Shown here: in pieces, positions 35,646-44,939 of the stretch
Layout of the letters: every line of letters begins with the position of its first letter
Numbering within the stretch: position 1 is the first letter of the stretch
Assembly (NCBI RefSeq): GCF_050279675.1
Contig: NZ_JBNNUK010000012.1
Location: 62,001-126,000 of the forward strand
Direction of reading: 5' to 3'
Source of the DNA: Viridibacillus sp050279675
GTDB taxonomy: Bacteria; Bacillota; Bacilli; Bacillales_A; Planococcaceae
DNA length: 64,000 nucleotides
Translations under genes and position numbers: made by a program
Notes under the pieces: model-generated
Databases searched by the model: none
The model's input: the letters and a program-made list of their open reading frames with translations, nothing else
Told to the model about the DNA's origin: nothing

Positions 35646-36257
35646 TTAAGGTGTCGATGACCTTTGAGCAAATGAAAAGCTTTTTTTAGCTGTCCAAAAT
35701 GCAATTGATATACAACAAATAGACAACCAAAAAGTGAAGTAACCAATAGTTTGCACATAATCTGACAACATATGATAAATTGGCATTTGACCAAAAACAT
35801 AATCAATGACATCATTATGCAATGTCCAGATCGCTGCAATCCATACATGGATAAATGAGAAACGGTAAGCTGGTAAATACAAAATCCCTTGAACAGCCAT
35901 CATAAAATGCGAAAAGATTAACATCCATCCCATCCATCCAATTGAACCGTCTTCAATTAGTGCCCAAATGTTCATCACAACAGCCCACAGACCATACTTA
36001 ACAAGCGTTATTAAAGCGAGTGCCTCTATTAATTTCCAATGTCGTCCAAGCAACCAGCCGACAATTGCTATACTAAAAAAGAGGCTTGCAGTAGGGCTAT
36101 CTGGCACAAAAATAAGAAATATTGGTTTAGTCATTTCTAATTGCCAGCCATACCAATCATAGCCCCAAATTGTACCGACCACATTGATAATTAATAAAAG
36201 CCATAAAAACGAACGATGTGTTAGGATGACCCAACATTTCGAAACAATAGAAGGCAT
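35646..36257 (-). CDS. ypjA: DUF1405 membrane protein (YpjA)
   Basis: A 203-residue polytopic membrane protein with about six hydrophobic segments. DUF1405 features include PKPIFLIFVPDSPTASLFFSIA-like TKPIFLIFVPDSPTASLF, ALITLVKYGLWAV and HNDVIDYV near the end. The function is unknown. AAAGGGAG lies about 8 bases before the ATG. It follows the qcrABC terminator, matching its position next to qcrC in B. subtilis. An 11-bp inverted repeat lies about 45-75 bases upstream. Confidence 0.85.
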   Translation of the reverse strand: MPSIVSKCWVILTHRSFLWLLLIINVVGTIWGYDWYGWQLEMTKPIFLIFVPDSPTASLFFSIAIVGWLLGRHWKLIEALALITLVKYGLWAVVMNIWALIEDGSIGWMGWMLIFSHFMMAVQGILYLPAYRFSFIHVWIAAIWTLHNDVIDYVFGQMPIYHMLSDYVQTIGYFTFWLSICCISIAFWTAKKSFSFAQRSSTP

Positions 36258-36301
36258 ATTATTACTCCCTTTTCAATATGAAATATGTATTATTTAGTAT
36301 T

Positions 36302-36330
36302 TACAAGTGAATTTGAATCATTCACTTGTA
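36302..36330. promoter_or_regulatory. Perfect 11-bp inverted repeat upstream of ypjA
   Basis: TACAAGTGAAT and ATTCACTTGTA are perfect complements separated by 7 bases. No T-run follows on either strand, so it is more like a repressor operator than a terminator. It lies 45-73 bases before the ypjA ATG and beyond the qcr terminator. Confidence 0.55.
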
Positions 36331-36409
36331 TATAAATAGTATAAGTGATATTTGCAGTTATGCATATGGGTATCATTTAAATATACTTTATGACAATACA
36401 ACAAAAACT

Positions 36410-36437
36410 AAAAAAAGAGCCAGTTACCTGACTCTTT
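36410..36437 (-). terminator. Terminator of qcrABC
   Basis: AAAGAGTCAG pairs with CTGGCTCTTT around a 4-nt loop, followed by seven Ts on the minus strand, directly after qcrC. Confidence 0.93.
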
Positions 36438-36451
36438 CAATTGATAAAGTA

Positions 36452-37219
36452 TTATTCAGCTTTTAAGCTTTCAATAAACTCAGCAAGCTTTTTAAGATCT
36501 TCATCAGAACCCTTATATTGATCTGGAGGCATGCCACCGATACCCTCATGAGCAATCTTAGCTACTTCATCAGCAGTTAATCCAGTGTTCATTAATGATG
36601 GACCTGCACCACCCTCAAGGTTTTCACCATGACAGTTAATACAAGATTGTCCAGCATAAACTTTATAGCCATCTGACTCTTTATCGAATTCGACTGTTTC
36701 AACAATCGCACCTTGTTTTGCAGCTGCTTTCCAGTCATGGTTAACTACAGATTCCCAAGTTAAGAAAACCATAGAAGCAATTGCTAATAACATGAACGCT
36801 ACTGGAAGTGGGCGTTTCATTGGGCGACGTTCTGGTCCTCTATCCAAGAATGGTGCTAATAACAGGGCTCCGAAAGCGATACCTGGTATTACCATAGCTC
36901 CGATAATGTTATATGGACCTGAAGCGTATTCATATTTAAGTAATTGGTATAAGAATAAGAAATACCAGTCCGGTAAAGGTATATAACCTGTGTTTGTTGG
37001 ATCAGCCTGTGCCTCAAGTGGAGACGGGTGAGCAACAGTTAAGATTAAATAACCAATTAGGAATACAGCACCAACCATCCATTCTTTTAGTAAAAAGTCT
37101 GGCCAGAATGGTTCTGTTTTTCCCGGATATTCGGAATAGTCTGGTGGAGTGTTAGTTCTGTTTGCCTTATATGGCACACGAGAATCCCCTACGAATTTCA
37201 TTCCTTTTCCGCGATGCAT
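36452..37219 (-). CDS. qcrC: Menaquinol-cytochrome c reductase, cytochrome b/c subunit
   Basis: Part of the menaquinol:cytochrome c oxidoreductase (bc complex). The N-terminal half is a subunit IV-like cytochrome b part with three membrane helices (WMVGAVFLIGYLILTVA, YNIIGAMVIPGIAFGALLLAPF, LPVAFMLLAIASMVFLTW). It is fused to a cytochrome c domain with the haem motif CINCH and the methionine ligand region GGMPPDQY. This fusion is typical of Bacillus QcrC. Length 255. Third gene of the qcrABC operon. Confidence 0.95.
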   Translation of the reverse strand: MHRGKGMKFVGDSRVPYKANRTNTPPDYSEYPGKTEPFWPDFLLKEWMVGAVFLIGYLILTVAHPSPLEAQADPTNTGYIPLPDWYFLFLYQLLKYEYASGPYNIIGAMVIPGIAFGALLLAPFLDRGPERRPMKRPLPVAFMLLAIASMVFLTWESVVNHDWKAAAKQGAIVETVEFDKESDGYKVYAGQSCINCHGENLEGGAGPSLMNTGLTADEVAKIAHEGIGGMPPDQYKGSDEDLKKLAEFIESLKAE

Positions 37220-37260
37220 TGTGTCCCCTCCTTTAGTAATTCTTCAAGTTCATTTAAATA

Positions 37261-37935
37261 CTATAATGGACCTGAAATACCTTGTCTGCGAATCATTACA
37301 AAGTGTGCTGCAAGCAACCCAAGCAAAGCAGCTGGTAAGAAGAATACATGAATCGCAAAGAATCTTGTTAATGTTTGTGCTCCGAGGATAGTTGCATCTC
37401 CGGCAAGTAAAACTTTGATTGCTTCACCAATAAATGGTACAGATGCAGCAATTTCAATTCCTACTTTAGTCGCAAATAACGCTTTCATATCCCAAGGAAG
37501 TAAGTAACCTGTAAAGCCAAGACCTAACATTACTGCGAAAATTAGAACCCCAACAATCCAGTTAAGTTCACGAGGTTTTTTGTAAGAACCTGTGAAGAAT
37601 ACACGTAATGTATGTAAGAACATCATGACAATTACGAGTGAAGCTCCCCAGTGATGCATCCCACGCACAATCTCACCGAATGCTACTTCATTTTGAAGGT
37701 AGTAAACAGATTTCCATGCATTTTCAATATCCGGAACATAGTACATTGTTAAAAACATACCTGAAAGGATTTGAATAACTGTAACGAAGAACGTTAAGCC
37801 CCCAAAACAATATACGAATGCAGAAAAATGATGTGCAGGGTTAACGTGTTCTGGCACTTCGTGGTCAGCTATATCGCGCCAAATTGGTGTGATATCTAAG
37901 CGTTCATCGACCCAATCATAGATTTTATTTAGCAC
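37261..37935 (-). CDS. qcrB: Menaquinol-cytochrome c reductase, cytochrome b6 subunit
   Basis: A 224-residue cytochrome b6-like membrane subunit with four helices. Haem ligand histidines fall in GMHHWGASLVIVMMFLHTLRVF and RFFAIHVFFLPAALLGLLAAHF. GFTGYLLPWDMKA is the quinol site segment. The start codon appears to be GTG, with AAGGGGG upstream. The gene is 21 bases after qcrA and 41 before qcrC. Confidence 0.95.
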   Translation of the reverse strand: MLNKIYDWVDERLDITPIWRDIADHEVPEHVNPAHHFSAFVYCFGGLTFFVTVIQILSGMFLTMYYVPDIENAWKSVYYLQNEVAFGEIVRGMHHWGASLVIVMMFLHTLRVFFTGSYKKPRELNWIVGVLIFAVMLGLGFTGYLLPWDMKALFATKVGIEIAASVPFIGEAIKVLLAGDATILGAQTLTRFFAIHVFFLPAALLGLLAAHFVMIRRQGISGPL

Positions 37936-37956
37936 TGATGTCGTACCCCCTTACAT

Positions 37957-38460
37957 TTAAACTAAAGTATTTGGTCTTGTTTTCCCGATCATTAATAGAC
38001 CGTCTTTTTCTTTTACTTCGAACTCATCTAACGGCCCAAGTGGTGGAGTACCTTTGATGTTCTCACCATTTTTCTCGTATCGGCCACCGTGACATGGACA
38101 GAAGAATTGGTTTTTGTGTGCTGGGTCACCTTCCCAGTTTACAGTACATCCTAAATGCTTACATACAGGTGAAAGAGCGATAACTTTGTCGCCTTCTTTG
38201 TAAACCCACGCTGTACTTGTAACATCAGATTTGTACCAAGCGTCAACTTGTTCAAAAGTAAAGTCAACTTTAACAGGAGCTTTTGTTAATTCAGAGACTT
38301 TTTGCTTAGTTAATACGAAATCTCCGCCTTCTTTTTTCTGCAATACCGGATCAACCGCAAAGCGAACCATTGGCATTAACATACCAGCAGCCATGAAACC
38401 ACCAACACCTGTTAGTGTGTAGTTTAGAAATTGACGTCTTGTTACACGATTGTTACTCAT
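37957..38460 (-). CDS. qcrA: Menaquinol-cytochrome c reductase, Rieske iron-sulphur subunit
   Basis: The 2Fe-2S Rieske protein of the bc complex. Cluster-binding boxes are CKHLGCTVNW and CPCHGGRYEKNG. The N-terminus has RRQFLNYTLTGVGGFMAAGMLMP, a twin-arginine-like anchor that stays in the membrane. The start was set at MSNNRVTRRQF (GAGGGGGG upstream); the open frame continues 29 codons further without support. Length 167. First gene of qcrABC, behind a clear promoter. Confidence 0.95.
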   Translation of the reverse strand: MSNNRVTRRQFLNYTLTGVGGFMAAGMLMPMVRFAVDPVLQKKEGGDFVLTKQKVSELTKAPVKVDFTFEQVDAWYKSDVTSTAWVYKEGDKVIALSPVCKHLGCTVNWEGDPAHKNQFFCPCHGGRYEKNGENIKGTPPLGPLDEFEVKEKDGLLMIGKTRPNTLV

Positions 38461-38535
38461 ACTTTTCCCCCCTCTAACTTTAAAGGTAAGTCCAACGGAC
38501 AAACTTATACAAAATAGTAATACTAGGACATATCT

Positions 38536-38564
38536 ATGATATATCAATCAAAATGGAAGGTCAA
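38536..38564 (-). promoter_or_regulatory. Sigma-A promoter of qcrABC
   Basis: TTGACC (38559-38564) and TATCAT (38536-38541) on the minus strand, 17 bases apart, about 75 bases before the qcrA ATG. Confidence 0.75.
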
Positions 38565-38615
38565 TAACGCATTCGACACTTTTGTCATGATTTGTGAACA
38601 TTTCATGAAAGAAAC

Positions 38616-39065
38616 TTACAACTCTGACCATTTAGATGATAGCATTGGTACTACTTGTCGAATTTGATCACTTAATACTGACTGTTTTACTGATTGATCC
38701 ATATCACCAAGTGGTATAGATGGTAGCCATAAAACAGATAGCTCAGGCGCAGCGCTTGTCCAACTATGATCTGATGTCATATAAAAGACATATTTAAATC
38801 CAGCCAACTTTAATTCTTGGTCTATTGCCTGAATATAGTCCTTTTTCATCATACCATTTGTATAACTGAATGGTGGCATTATCATAATTCGTCCTTTAAA
38901 CTGCTGTTCAACAAAAGCGGTTAACGACATTAAAAATTCTGCTGATGATGCACTCTGTTTCATTCCAATCGGAGACCCATCAATAACTGTTAATGGCACG
39001 ATTGCTGTGTCTATAAATTCCTTTTGTGCTGAGAATACTTCTACATCTTTGCCAATCCAAAACAT
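38616..39065 (-). CDS. ypiF: DUF2487 protein YpiF
   Basis: A 149-residue soluble protein of the YpiF/DUF2487 family, function unknown. MFWIGKDVEVFSAQKEFIDTAIVPL and FKGRIMIMPPFSYTN are the conserved parts. AGGAGG lies 7 bases before the ATG. It sits between ypiB and qcrA as in B. subtilis, so it may be linked to the bc complex. A hairpin separates it from ypiB. Confidence 0.82.
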   Translation of the reverse strand: MFWIGKDVEVFSAQKEFIDTAIVPLTVIDGSPIGMKQSASSAEFLMSLTAFVEQQFKGRIMIMPPFSYTNGMMKKDYIQAIDQELKLAGFKYVFYMTSDHSWTSAAPELSVLWLPSIPLGDMDQSVKQSVLSDQIRQVVPMLSSKWSEL

Positions 39066-39082
39066 TTTTATTTCCTCCTGAG

Positions 39083-39113
39083 AAAAAACTTCATCTAAAG
39101 GATGAAGTTTTTT
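39083..39113 (-). terminator. Hairpin between ypiB and ypiF
   Basis: AAAAAACTTCATC pairs with GATGAAGTTTTTT around a 5-nt loop, a perfect 13-bp stem with the T-run forming part of it. It starts at the ypiB stop. Confidence 0.8.
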
Positions 39114-39665
39114 CTATTCATTCACATTTTTTAAGACATTAAGTAATGCCGATAATTCATAAAACTTCTCTTTATCATTATTATCTAAGGCTTCATCGAT
39201 TTGCTTTAAAATCGTTTCTTCTCTAAAAGACTTCATACTATTGTTCAATATTTCCTCTGCTAACATGCGGTCCTTTTCACTAATATGCAAATACTTTGGC
39301 ATATGAGGGTTCTCTTCAAGAACCGCTAAGTATTCGCTACTTGGTGGTAGTTTTGGGAAATTAAGTTGAATATACATTTCTTCTTCTGGGTGCATCCTCA
39401 AATCGTGGAATGATTTCTCAGCGTCTGCTGTCATTATATTACCTTTATAAAATCGAAATGGAATACCCGATGATTCAGTCGTTGACATGACCATTGCTCG
39501 TGGACAATAATGTGCTTCCTCAACAAAATGTACATGCTCTAGTAATTCATCGTGTCCAAGTAAATAATTTAAAATCCAGACACATTCACGTCGCTTTAAC
39601 TGATAACGCTTTAGAAACCAATGAACGAAAACCTTTTTATCCATCACAGAAACGGAAGCGGTCAT
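39114..39665 (-). CDS. ypiB: UPF0302 protein YpiB with IDEAL domain
   Basis: A 183-residue soluble protein. The N-terminal UPF0302 domain (about residues 5-110: FVHWFLKRYQLKRRECVWILNYLL, HVHFVEEAHYCPRAMVMS) is followed by a short C-terminal IDEAL domain (IDEALDNNDKEKFYELSALLN), a helical motif named for its sequence. The function is unknown. The start was set at MTASVSVMDKK with GGGGGAA upstream. It sits between ypiA and ypiF, with 14 bases to ypiA. Confidence 0.88.
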   Translation of the reverse strand: MTASVSVMDKKVFVHWFLKRYQLKRRECVWILNYLLGHDELLEHVHFVEEAHYCPRAMVMSTTESSGIPFRFYKGNIMTADAEKSFHDLRMHPEEEMYIQLNFPKLPPSSEYLAVLEENPHMPKYLHISEKDRMLAEEILNNSMKSFREETILKQIDEALDNNDKEKFYELSALLNVLKNVNE

Positions 39666-39679
39666 ACCGATTCCCCCTC

Positions 39680-40933
39680 TCACTCGAAAGTTTGTAAGAG
39701 ATCCAACCAAGTCGGCTCATCAGGCTGTAGTGCTACTAATCGTTTTACGACTTCGTGAGCTTCCCCACGTTTGCCATCTTCGATTAAAAAATACGCGTAC
39801 TTTTCTAAAAATGCTGGATCTTCCTTATAATCATTATATGCCAAAGTATAAAATTCGTATGCACGATTATAATCTTCTAGGCGGTCATACGATTGTGCCG
39901 CAAAAGCAGATAATGTAGACCAATCAAAATCATCATTACGTAAAGTTTCGATTAATTCAACAACCTCTTCATCACGTTCATCTTGCGCTAACAGTGAAAC
40001 GAGCGTTAAAATAGCCTCCATATATTCTCCATCAAGTGCAACCGCTTCGCGTAAATATTGTTCAGCTTCTTTTGGTAGACTATTTTTCAAAGCCATCTTT
40101 CCTGCAAATAAATATAATTCTTTGTCATATTCATCACGTTTAATGCCTTCTTGAATTATTTCCAATGCTTTTTTATTTTCTTCTTGCATCGCGTAACTTT
40201 CTGCTAATAATAAATACGCTGCAAAATAATCCTGATCTACTTCTTTTAACTCTTCTAAATGTTTGATTGAAGTTTCATACATTTGTGTTTGGAATGCCGA
40301 ATATGCTGCTCCAAATAAAAGATCAGGTGCAACATGATAATCAAGAGCTTTCAAATAATATGTTAAGGCTTCTTCAAACGCCGCACCCGTGCGATGTACT
40401 TCTGCAAGACGTTCGACTAATCGAATACCCGCAATCTCTTCATGTTCCTCGTAAAGCTCACCATAAAGACGTGCTGCTTCCGCTAAACGACCTAGCTCTA
40501 AAAGGAGCTCTGCCTTCGCAAAACGCAATAAAGGTTCAGTAGGCAATAATTCTAATGCCTCGTTAATACGTTGCTCAGCGACCTCATATAGTCCTTGCAT
40601 TTGATAATAATCCGCCAATGCTAATAAAACTTGAGGATATTCTGGTTCGTCAGGACGCACAGACATGAACATTTCTAATGCCTCGTCCTCTTTTCCAATG
40701 TCCATTAGCAACACTGCTCGGTCAATTTTTAATTGTGTTTCTTCCGGAAACAAAAATTGTAAATGTTCAAATAATTGATCTGCTTCCGTTATAAAACCAT
40801 AATTCACTAACAGTTCTGCAATTTCATACTGTACATTTGGGTCAGCCTGTATTTTAAGCTCTTCCATTAAATCTTGTATACCTTCTAAATTCCCTTGCTC
40901 AATTACTTCTATCATTTTGTTTTGAATATCCAA
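39680..40933 (-). CDS. ypiA: Tetratricopeptide-repeat protein YpiA
   Basis: About 417 residues made almost entirely of TPR helices from residue 25 to the C-terminus, giving a protein-binding superhelix (e.g. EYPQVLLALADYYQMQGLYEVAEQ, AYLLLAESYAMQEENKKALE). No signal peptide or membrane segment is seen. The function is unknown. The start is uncertain: a TTG (MDIQNKM) 6 bases after AGGTG is preferred over the GTG at 40942. It is downstream of aroA behind that gene's terminator. Confidence 0.85.
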   Translation of the reverse strand: MDIQNKMIEVIEQGNLEGIQDLMEELKIQADPNVQYEIAELLVNYGFITEADQLFEHLQFLFPEETQLKIDRAVLLMDIGKEDEALEMFMSVRPDEPEYPQVLLALADYYQMQGLYEVAEQRINEALELLPTEPLLRFAKAELLLELGRLAEAARLYGELYEEHEEIAGIRLVERLAEVHRTGAAFEEALTYYLKALDYHVAPDLLFGAAYSAFQTQMYETSIKHLEELKEVDQDYFAAYLLLAESYAMQEENKKALEIIQEGIKRDEYDKELYLFAGKMALKNSLPKEAEQYLREAVALDGEYMEAILTLVSLLAQDERDEEVVELIETLRNDDFDWSTLSAFAAQSYDRLEDYNRAYEFYTLAYNDYKEDPAFLEKYAYFLIEDGKRGEAHEVVKRLVALQPDEPTWLDLLQTFE

Positions 40934-40994
40934 ATGCTTCACCTATTCTCATTATTTTCAATCATTATGCTACATCACAAATTCTTTATGTACA

Positions 40995-41024
40995 AGGAAA
41001 AACCCTCCTATTTTGCGGAGAGTT
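40995..41024 (-). terminator. Terminator of the aro supra-operon
   Basis: AACTCTCC pairs with GGAGGGTT (one G-U) around an 8-nt loop, followed by a short T-run on the minus strand just after aroA. Confidence 0.8.
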
Positions 41025-41040
41025 TTCGCTTTTAATCTAT

Positions 41041-42333
41041 TCAATTACTTACAGCTTGTACATCTTCAAAGAATGTTGGGTAAGAGACTGCAATACAGTC
41101 AGCATCATCTAATTCGACTGCACCTTCAGTAATTAGTGCGGCAATTGCTGCCATCATGCCAATACGGTGATCTCCATACGTTCGAATAGTACTACCAGTT
41201 AATGGTGTGGGTCCATTAATAATCATGCCATCATCTGTCGCTACTATATCTGCGCCAAGCTTTTTCAATTCATCCACAACCGCTGTAATACGGTCTGTTT
41301 CTTTTACCTTCAGCTCTTCCGCATCTTTAATAACGGTTTGTCCATTTGCCTGTGTTGCTAATAATGCAAGAATTGGGATTTCGTCGATGAGTCGAGGAAT
41401 AACGTCACCACCAATTGTCGTCCCTTGTAATTCCGATGTCGAAACAGTGATAGTTCCAGTTGGTTCAGCAGCTGACTTATCATTAATTTCAATTGACATT
41501 TTAGCATTCATTTCTTGCAACACATCAATAATACCTGTTCGTGTAGGATTTAAACCAACGTTATCTAACGTTATTTCACTATTTTCAGCAACCGCTCCCG
41601 CAACAAGGAAAAACGCTGCAGAAGAAATGTCTCCAGGTACAGCAACATGAGTAGCAGTCAATTGTTGACCACCTTTTAGTGACACAATGCCGTCTTCAGT
41701 AGTAATTTCCGCACCAAATTGGCGAAGCATACGCTCTGTATGATCACGTGAAACTTCCTTCTCCCGAATAATTGTCGTTCCTTCTACATTAATGCCAGCT
41801 AATAGAATTGCAGACTTCACTTGCGCACTTGCCACTGGCATTGTATAGTCAATTGCCTGTAGCTTCGTGCCTTGAATGGCAAGAGGCGTAAATTGGCCAT
41901 CCATTCGCCCTGTTATTTTAGCACCCATTTCTCTTAATGGATTTATGACGCGTTTCATAGGACGCTTAGCAATGGACTCGTCTCCATTTAAAACTGTATG
42001 GATTTTAGAGCCCGCCAGCAAACCAAGCATTAAGCGTGTTGTTGTACCAGAATTCCCGGTATATAAAACATCAGTTGGTTCCTGCCAAGTAGCCATGCCA
42101 TTACTCTCGATAACGACATTTGTACCTTTCAGTTCAATCTGTACACCTAGTTTGCGGAAACAAGCAATTGTATTTAAACAATCATCACCAAGTAAAAAAC
42201 CACTTACCGTCGTGCGTCCTTTCGCAATTCCTCCGAACATAATAGAACGATGAGATACTGACTTATCACCTGGAACCGTTATTTTCCCACGTAATGTTGG
42301 CTTATTGTAATCTAAAGATTTACTCTTCACCAT
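41041..42333 (-). CDS. aroA: 3-phosphoshikimate 1-carboxyvinyltransferase (EPSP synthase)
   Basis: Condenses phosphoenolpyruvate with shikimate-3-phosphate. Class II EPSP synthase motifs: GDKSVSHRSIMFG, LYTGNSGTTTRLMLGLL, RPMKRVINPLREMGA and KVKETDRITAVVDEL. Length 430 fits. The start was set at MVKSKSLDYN, 6 bases after AAGGTG; 34 further upstream codons are in frame but have no ribosome site and cross into tyrA. This gene is named aroE in B. subtilis. Last gene of the aro supra-operon. Confidence 0.96.
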   Translation of the reverse strand: MVKSKSLDYNKPTLRGKITVPGDKSVSHRSIMFGGIAKGRTTVSGFLLGDDCLNTIACFRKLGVQIELKGTNVVIESNGMATWQEPTDVLYTGNSGTTTRLMLGLLAGSKIHTVLNGDESIAKRPMKRVINPLREMGAKITGRMDGQFTPLAIQGTKLQAIDYTMPVASAQVKSAILLAGINVEGTTIIREKEVSRDHTERMLRQFGAEITTEDGIVSLKGGQQLTATHVAVPGDISSAAFFLVAGAVAENSEITLDNVGLNPTRTGIIDVLQEMNAKMSIEINDKSAAEPTGTITVSTSELQGTTIGGDVIPRLIDEIPILALLATQANGQTVIKDAEELKVKETDRITAVVDELKKLGADIVATDDGMIINGPTPLTGSTIRTYGDHRIGMMAAIAALITEGAVELDDADCIAVSYPTFFEDVQAVSN

Positions 42334-42349
42334 TCTATTCACCTTCCCT

Positions 42350-43450
42350 TTATGAAATATAAATTTCGTATGGGCTGCGCTTTTGTATACAAGCAGCAGC
42401 ACGTTCACGATCTTCTGTATTTTGGAAACTAACAACTAAAATACCGAAGACATCTTCTCGTGTTTCCACGATACGAATATTCGTAATACTTATTTGTTCT
42501 TCAGCTAGATAAGCTGTAATTTCAGCAATACTACCAGGATAATCAGGTACATCTACATATAAATCATAGGTCATGTACATTGCACCTTGAGAACTAATCG
42601 GTAACTCATCACGCACCGATTTAGCTTTTGCAAAATAATCCTCAATCTGAGTTGCCTCTCCTGTAATCAGAAGGTCCTCTACACGCTTCATTTCAGCTTG
42701 CCACTCAGCCAATTGCCCTGCAATTTGTTGGCGATTTTGCATCGTTATATCGCGCCATAGAATAGGATTAGAAGACGCAATCCGTGTTAAATCTCGAAAG
42801 CCCCCTGCTGCTAACATTTTTGTTATAGGGTTATCAGCTCCCTCAGCATGTAATTGATGTACTAAAGAGGCTGCCACGATGTGCGGAAAATGACTTACTA
42901 CGGATGTCATATGATCATGTTCAGAAGCTGAAACACGCATTAATTTAGCACTAGTATACATTAGTAAATTCTGCAGTATATCAATCTTTTCTTCGTCCTC
43001 ATCTTCTAAAGGTGTGAGCATATAATACGCATTTTCAAAAAGATAAGGCTTAGCCGCTAATACACCACTTTTATGGGAACCTGCCATAGGATGGCCACCT
43101 ATAAAGGTAACACCATTTTCGCGAAGCTCATATGCTTTTTCCATAATCAAAGACTTTGTACTGCCTGTATCTGTCACAATTGTAGCAGTTGGAAGTCCCC
43201 AAGATTTAAGAGACTCCATCCATTCTAGCGTTGCATTTACAGGTGTTGCAAAAATAATAACATCTACTTTTTTTGCTGTTTCCTCTGGATTTTTCGTTAC
43301 ATCTTGGACGACGCCCAGTACTTTTGCACTTTGTAAAGTGTCTGAATTGGCATCAAAGCCAAGCACTCTAACATTCGGTGATTTTTGTAGAGCTAATGCA
43401 ATCGATCCACCTATTAGGCCAAGCCCTACAACAAGAACAGTTTGTTTCAT
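42350..43450 (-). CDS. tyrA: Prephenate dehydrogenase with ACT domain
   Basis: Oxidatively decarboxylates prephenate to 4-hydroxyphenylpyruvate for tyrosine. The NAD(P)-binding motif is VGLGLIGGSIALAL, with the GGHPMAGSHKSG active-site block and HDHMTSVVSHFPH. A C-terminal ACT domain (about residues 295-366: YDLYVDVPDYPGSIAEITAYL) suggests tyrosine feedback. The ATG overlaps the hisC stop by four bases, with GGAG upstream. Confidence 0.95.
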   Translation of the reverse strand: MKQTVLVVGLGLIGGSIALALQKSPNVRVLGFDANSDTLQSAKVLGVVQDVTKNPEETAKKVDVIIFATPVNATLEWMESLKSWGLPTATIVTDTGSTKSLIMEKAYELRENGVTFIGGHPMAGSHKSGVLAAKPYLFENAYYMLTPLEDEDEEKIDILQNLLMYTSAKLMRVSASEHDHMTSVVSHFPHIVAASLVHQLHAEGADNPITKMLAAGGFRDLTRIASSNPILWRDITMQNRQQIAGQLAEWQAEMKRVEDLLITGEATQIEDYFAKAKSVRDELPISSQGAMYMTYDLYVDVPDYPGSIAEITAYLAEEQISITNIRIVETREDVFGILVVSFQNTEDRERAAACIQKRSPYEIYIS

Positions 43451-44547
43451 GAAAAAACTCCTTGCTCCTGTAATACTTCCTCTAATTGTATTAAGAAAGC
43501 CTCATTTTGAGCTTGAGTACCAATTGTCACACGAATATAGCCTGGTGTACCTAATGCATTACCACTACGGATAATAAAACCACGTTTCATTAATTCTTGG
43601 AAAACAACATCGCTATCAACTTTCACTTCTATTAGGATGAAATTTGTATTAGTTTTAAAGTAGTGTAGATTATTTTTTTCACAAAATTCTTCGATTTGTT
43701 TTTTACCTTTATTATTTTCCTCGCGACATTTTTGGATAAAAACATCATCTTCTAATGCAACTTGTGCGATTGCTTGGCTTAAAACTGTATTATTAAAAGG
43801 TCCACGCACTGGATCCAATTTTGCAATTAACTCTTTATTGGCAATACCATATCCTACACGAAAAGCTGCAAGACCATATGCTTTAGAGAACGTTCTTAAA
43901 ATGATGATATTTGGATAGTCTTGAATATACGGGATTGTATCTTTATGTCTAGCGTTTGTAACATACTCAAAATACGCTTCATCTAACACAACCAATACAT
44001 CAGACGGAACTTTCTTCAGGAATGCTTGTAATGGCGCATCTTCTATCACTACACCTGTTGGATTATTCGGGCTACAAACCCACACAACAGCTGTATTTCC
44101 ATCAATTGCTGCAAGCATCGCATCTAAATCATGATTACCTTCTACTAAAGGTACTTCACGAATTTCAGCACCTTCGATTTTTGCATTAAGGCCGTATTGT
44201 GAAAATGTCGGTTTTGCCATGACAGTATTAACACCTGGATACAATAATGCACGTGTAATAATACTGATTAATTCGTCAGAACCGTTACCAAAAATTAATT
44301 CATTTTCTTCTACGCCTAGTTTATTAGCCACTGCTGCACGTAAGTTCGTTGCGTAACCATCAGGATACAACGCAAAGTTAAATGATTCATTTGCTAAAAA
44401 TTCACGTACTTTTGGTGAGCTACCAAATGGATTTTCATTAGATGCTAATTTAACAATTTCATCTAAGCCAAAATCTTTTTTCACTGCATCAATTGATTTT
44501 CCAGGTTGATATGCTTTCATACCTGTGATTTGTTCTTTCCATTTCAT
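43447..44547 (-). CDS. hisC: Histidinol-phosphate / aromatic aminotransferase
   Basis: A fold type I PLP aminotransferase. The signatures are LASNENPFGSSPKV, VCSPNNPTGVV, VVLDEAYFEYV and the PLP-lysine segment RTFSKAYGLAAFRVGYG. It can serve both histidine synthesis and phenylalanine/tyrosine transamination, which explains its place beside tyrA. Length 366 fits. Start ATG with GAGG upstream. In B. subtilis trpA precedes it; here aroH does. Confidence 0.94.
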   Translation of the reverse strand: MKWKEQITGMKAYQPGKSIDAVKKDFGLDEIVKLASNENPFGSSPKVREFLANESFNFALYPDGYATNLRAAVANKLGVEENELIFGNGSDELISIITRALLYPGVNTVMAKPTFSQYGLNAKIEGAEIREVPLVEGNHDLDAMLAAIDGNTAVVWVCSPNNPTGVVIEDAPLQAFLKKVPSDVLVVLDEAYFEYVTNARHKDTIPYIQDYPNIIILRTFSKAYGLAAFRVGYGIANKELIAKLDPVRGPFNNTVLSQAIAQVALEDDVFIQKCREENNKGKKQIEEFCEKNNLHYFKTNTNFILIEVKVDSDVVFQELMKRGFIIRSGNALGTPGYIRVTIGTQAQNEAFLIQLEEVLQEQGVFS

Positions 44548-44576
44548 CGAACGTTCGCCTCTTTCTCAGTAGTTGA

Positions 44577-44939
44577 TTACTTTGCTAAATCTGGTCTTAA
44601 TTTAACCGCGTCATTTAAATAAATATGACGAATCGCTTGTTGACTAATTTCCGTATTCACATGCATGAGGACTCGAATACATAATGGCAAGGCATTAGGA
44701 ACATTCATCTCGTGCATACACATAACCGGTACATAACTCCAACCTTCCATAGTACGTACTGCTTTTGCTGGGAATGCCGAAACAATATCAGGTGTCGTAG
44801 AAATGACAACCGATGCAACATCTTCTGCAACAATATTATTAGCTTTCACGATTTCAACTATTAGTTTCTCAGTCTCTGCTAAAACGATTGCCGCCTGATC
44901 AGACTGCACCGTTATGGCTCCACGTACTCCACGAATCAC
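44577..44939 (-). CDS. aroH: Chorismate mutase, AroH type
   Basis: Rearranges chorismate to prephenate. The trimeric AroH fold is recognised from RGVRGAITVQSDQAAIV, VISTTPDIVSAFPAKAVR, PVMCMHEMNVPNALPLCIRVLMHVN (with the active-site arginine) and the C-terminal IRHIYLNDAVKLRPDL. Length 120. The start codon is GTG, overlapping the aroB stop by four bases with AAGGAGG upstream. Confidence 0.95.
   Translation of the reverse strand: MIRGVRGAITVQSDQAAIVLAETEKLIVEIVKANNIVAEDVASVVISTTPDIVSAFPAKAVRTMEGWSYVPVMCMHEMNVPNALPLCIRVLMHVNTEISQQAIRHIYLNDAVKLRPDLAK

Noticed and set aside
41207..41650. Plus-strand 147-codon frame opposite aroA
   Set aside because: It is a shadow of the aroA reading frame; aroA motifs on the minus strand are unambiguous.
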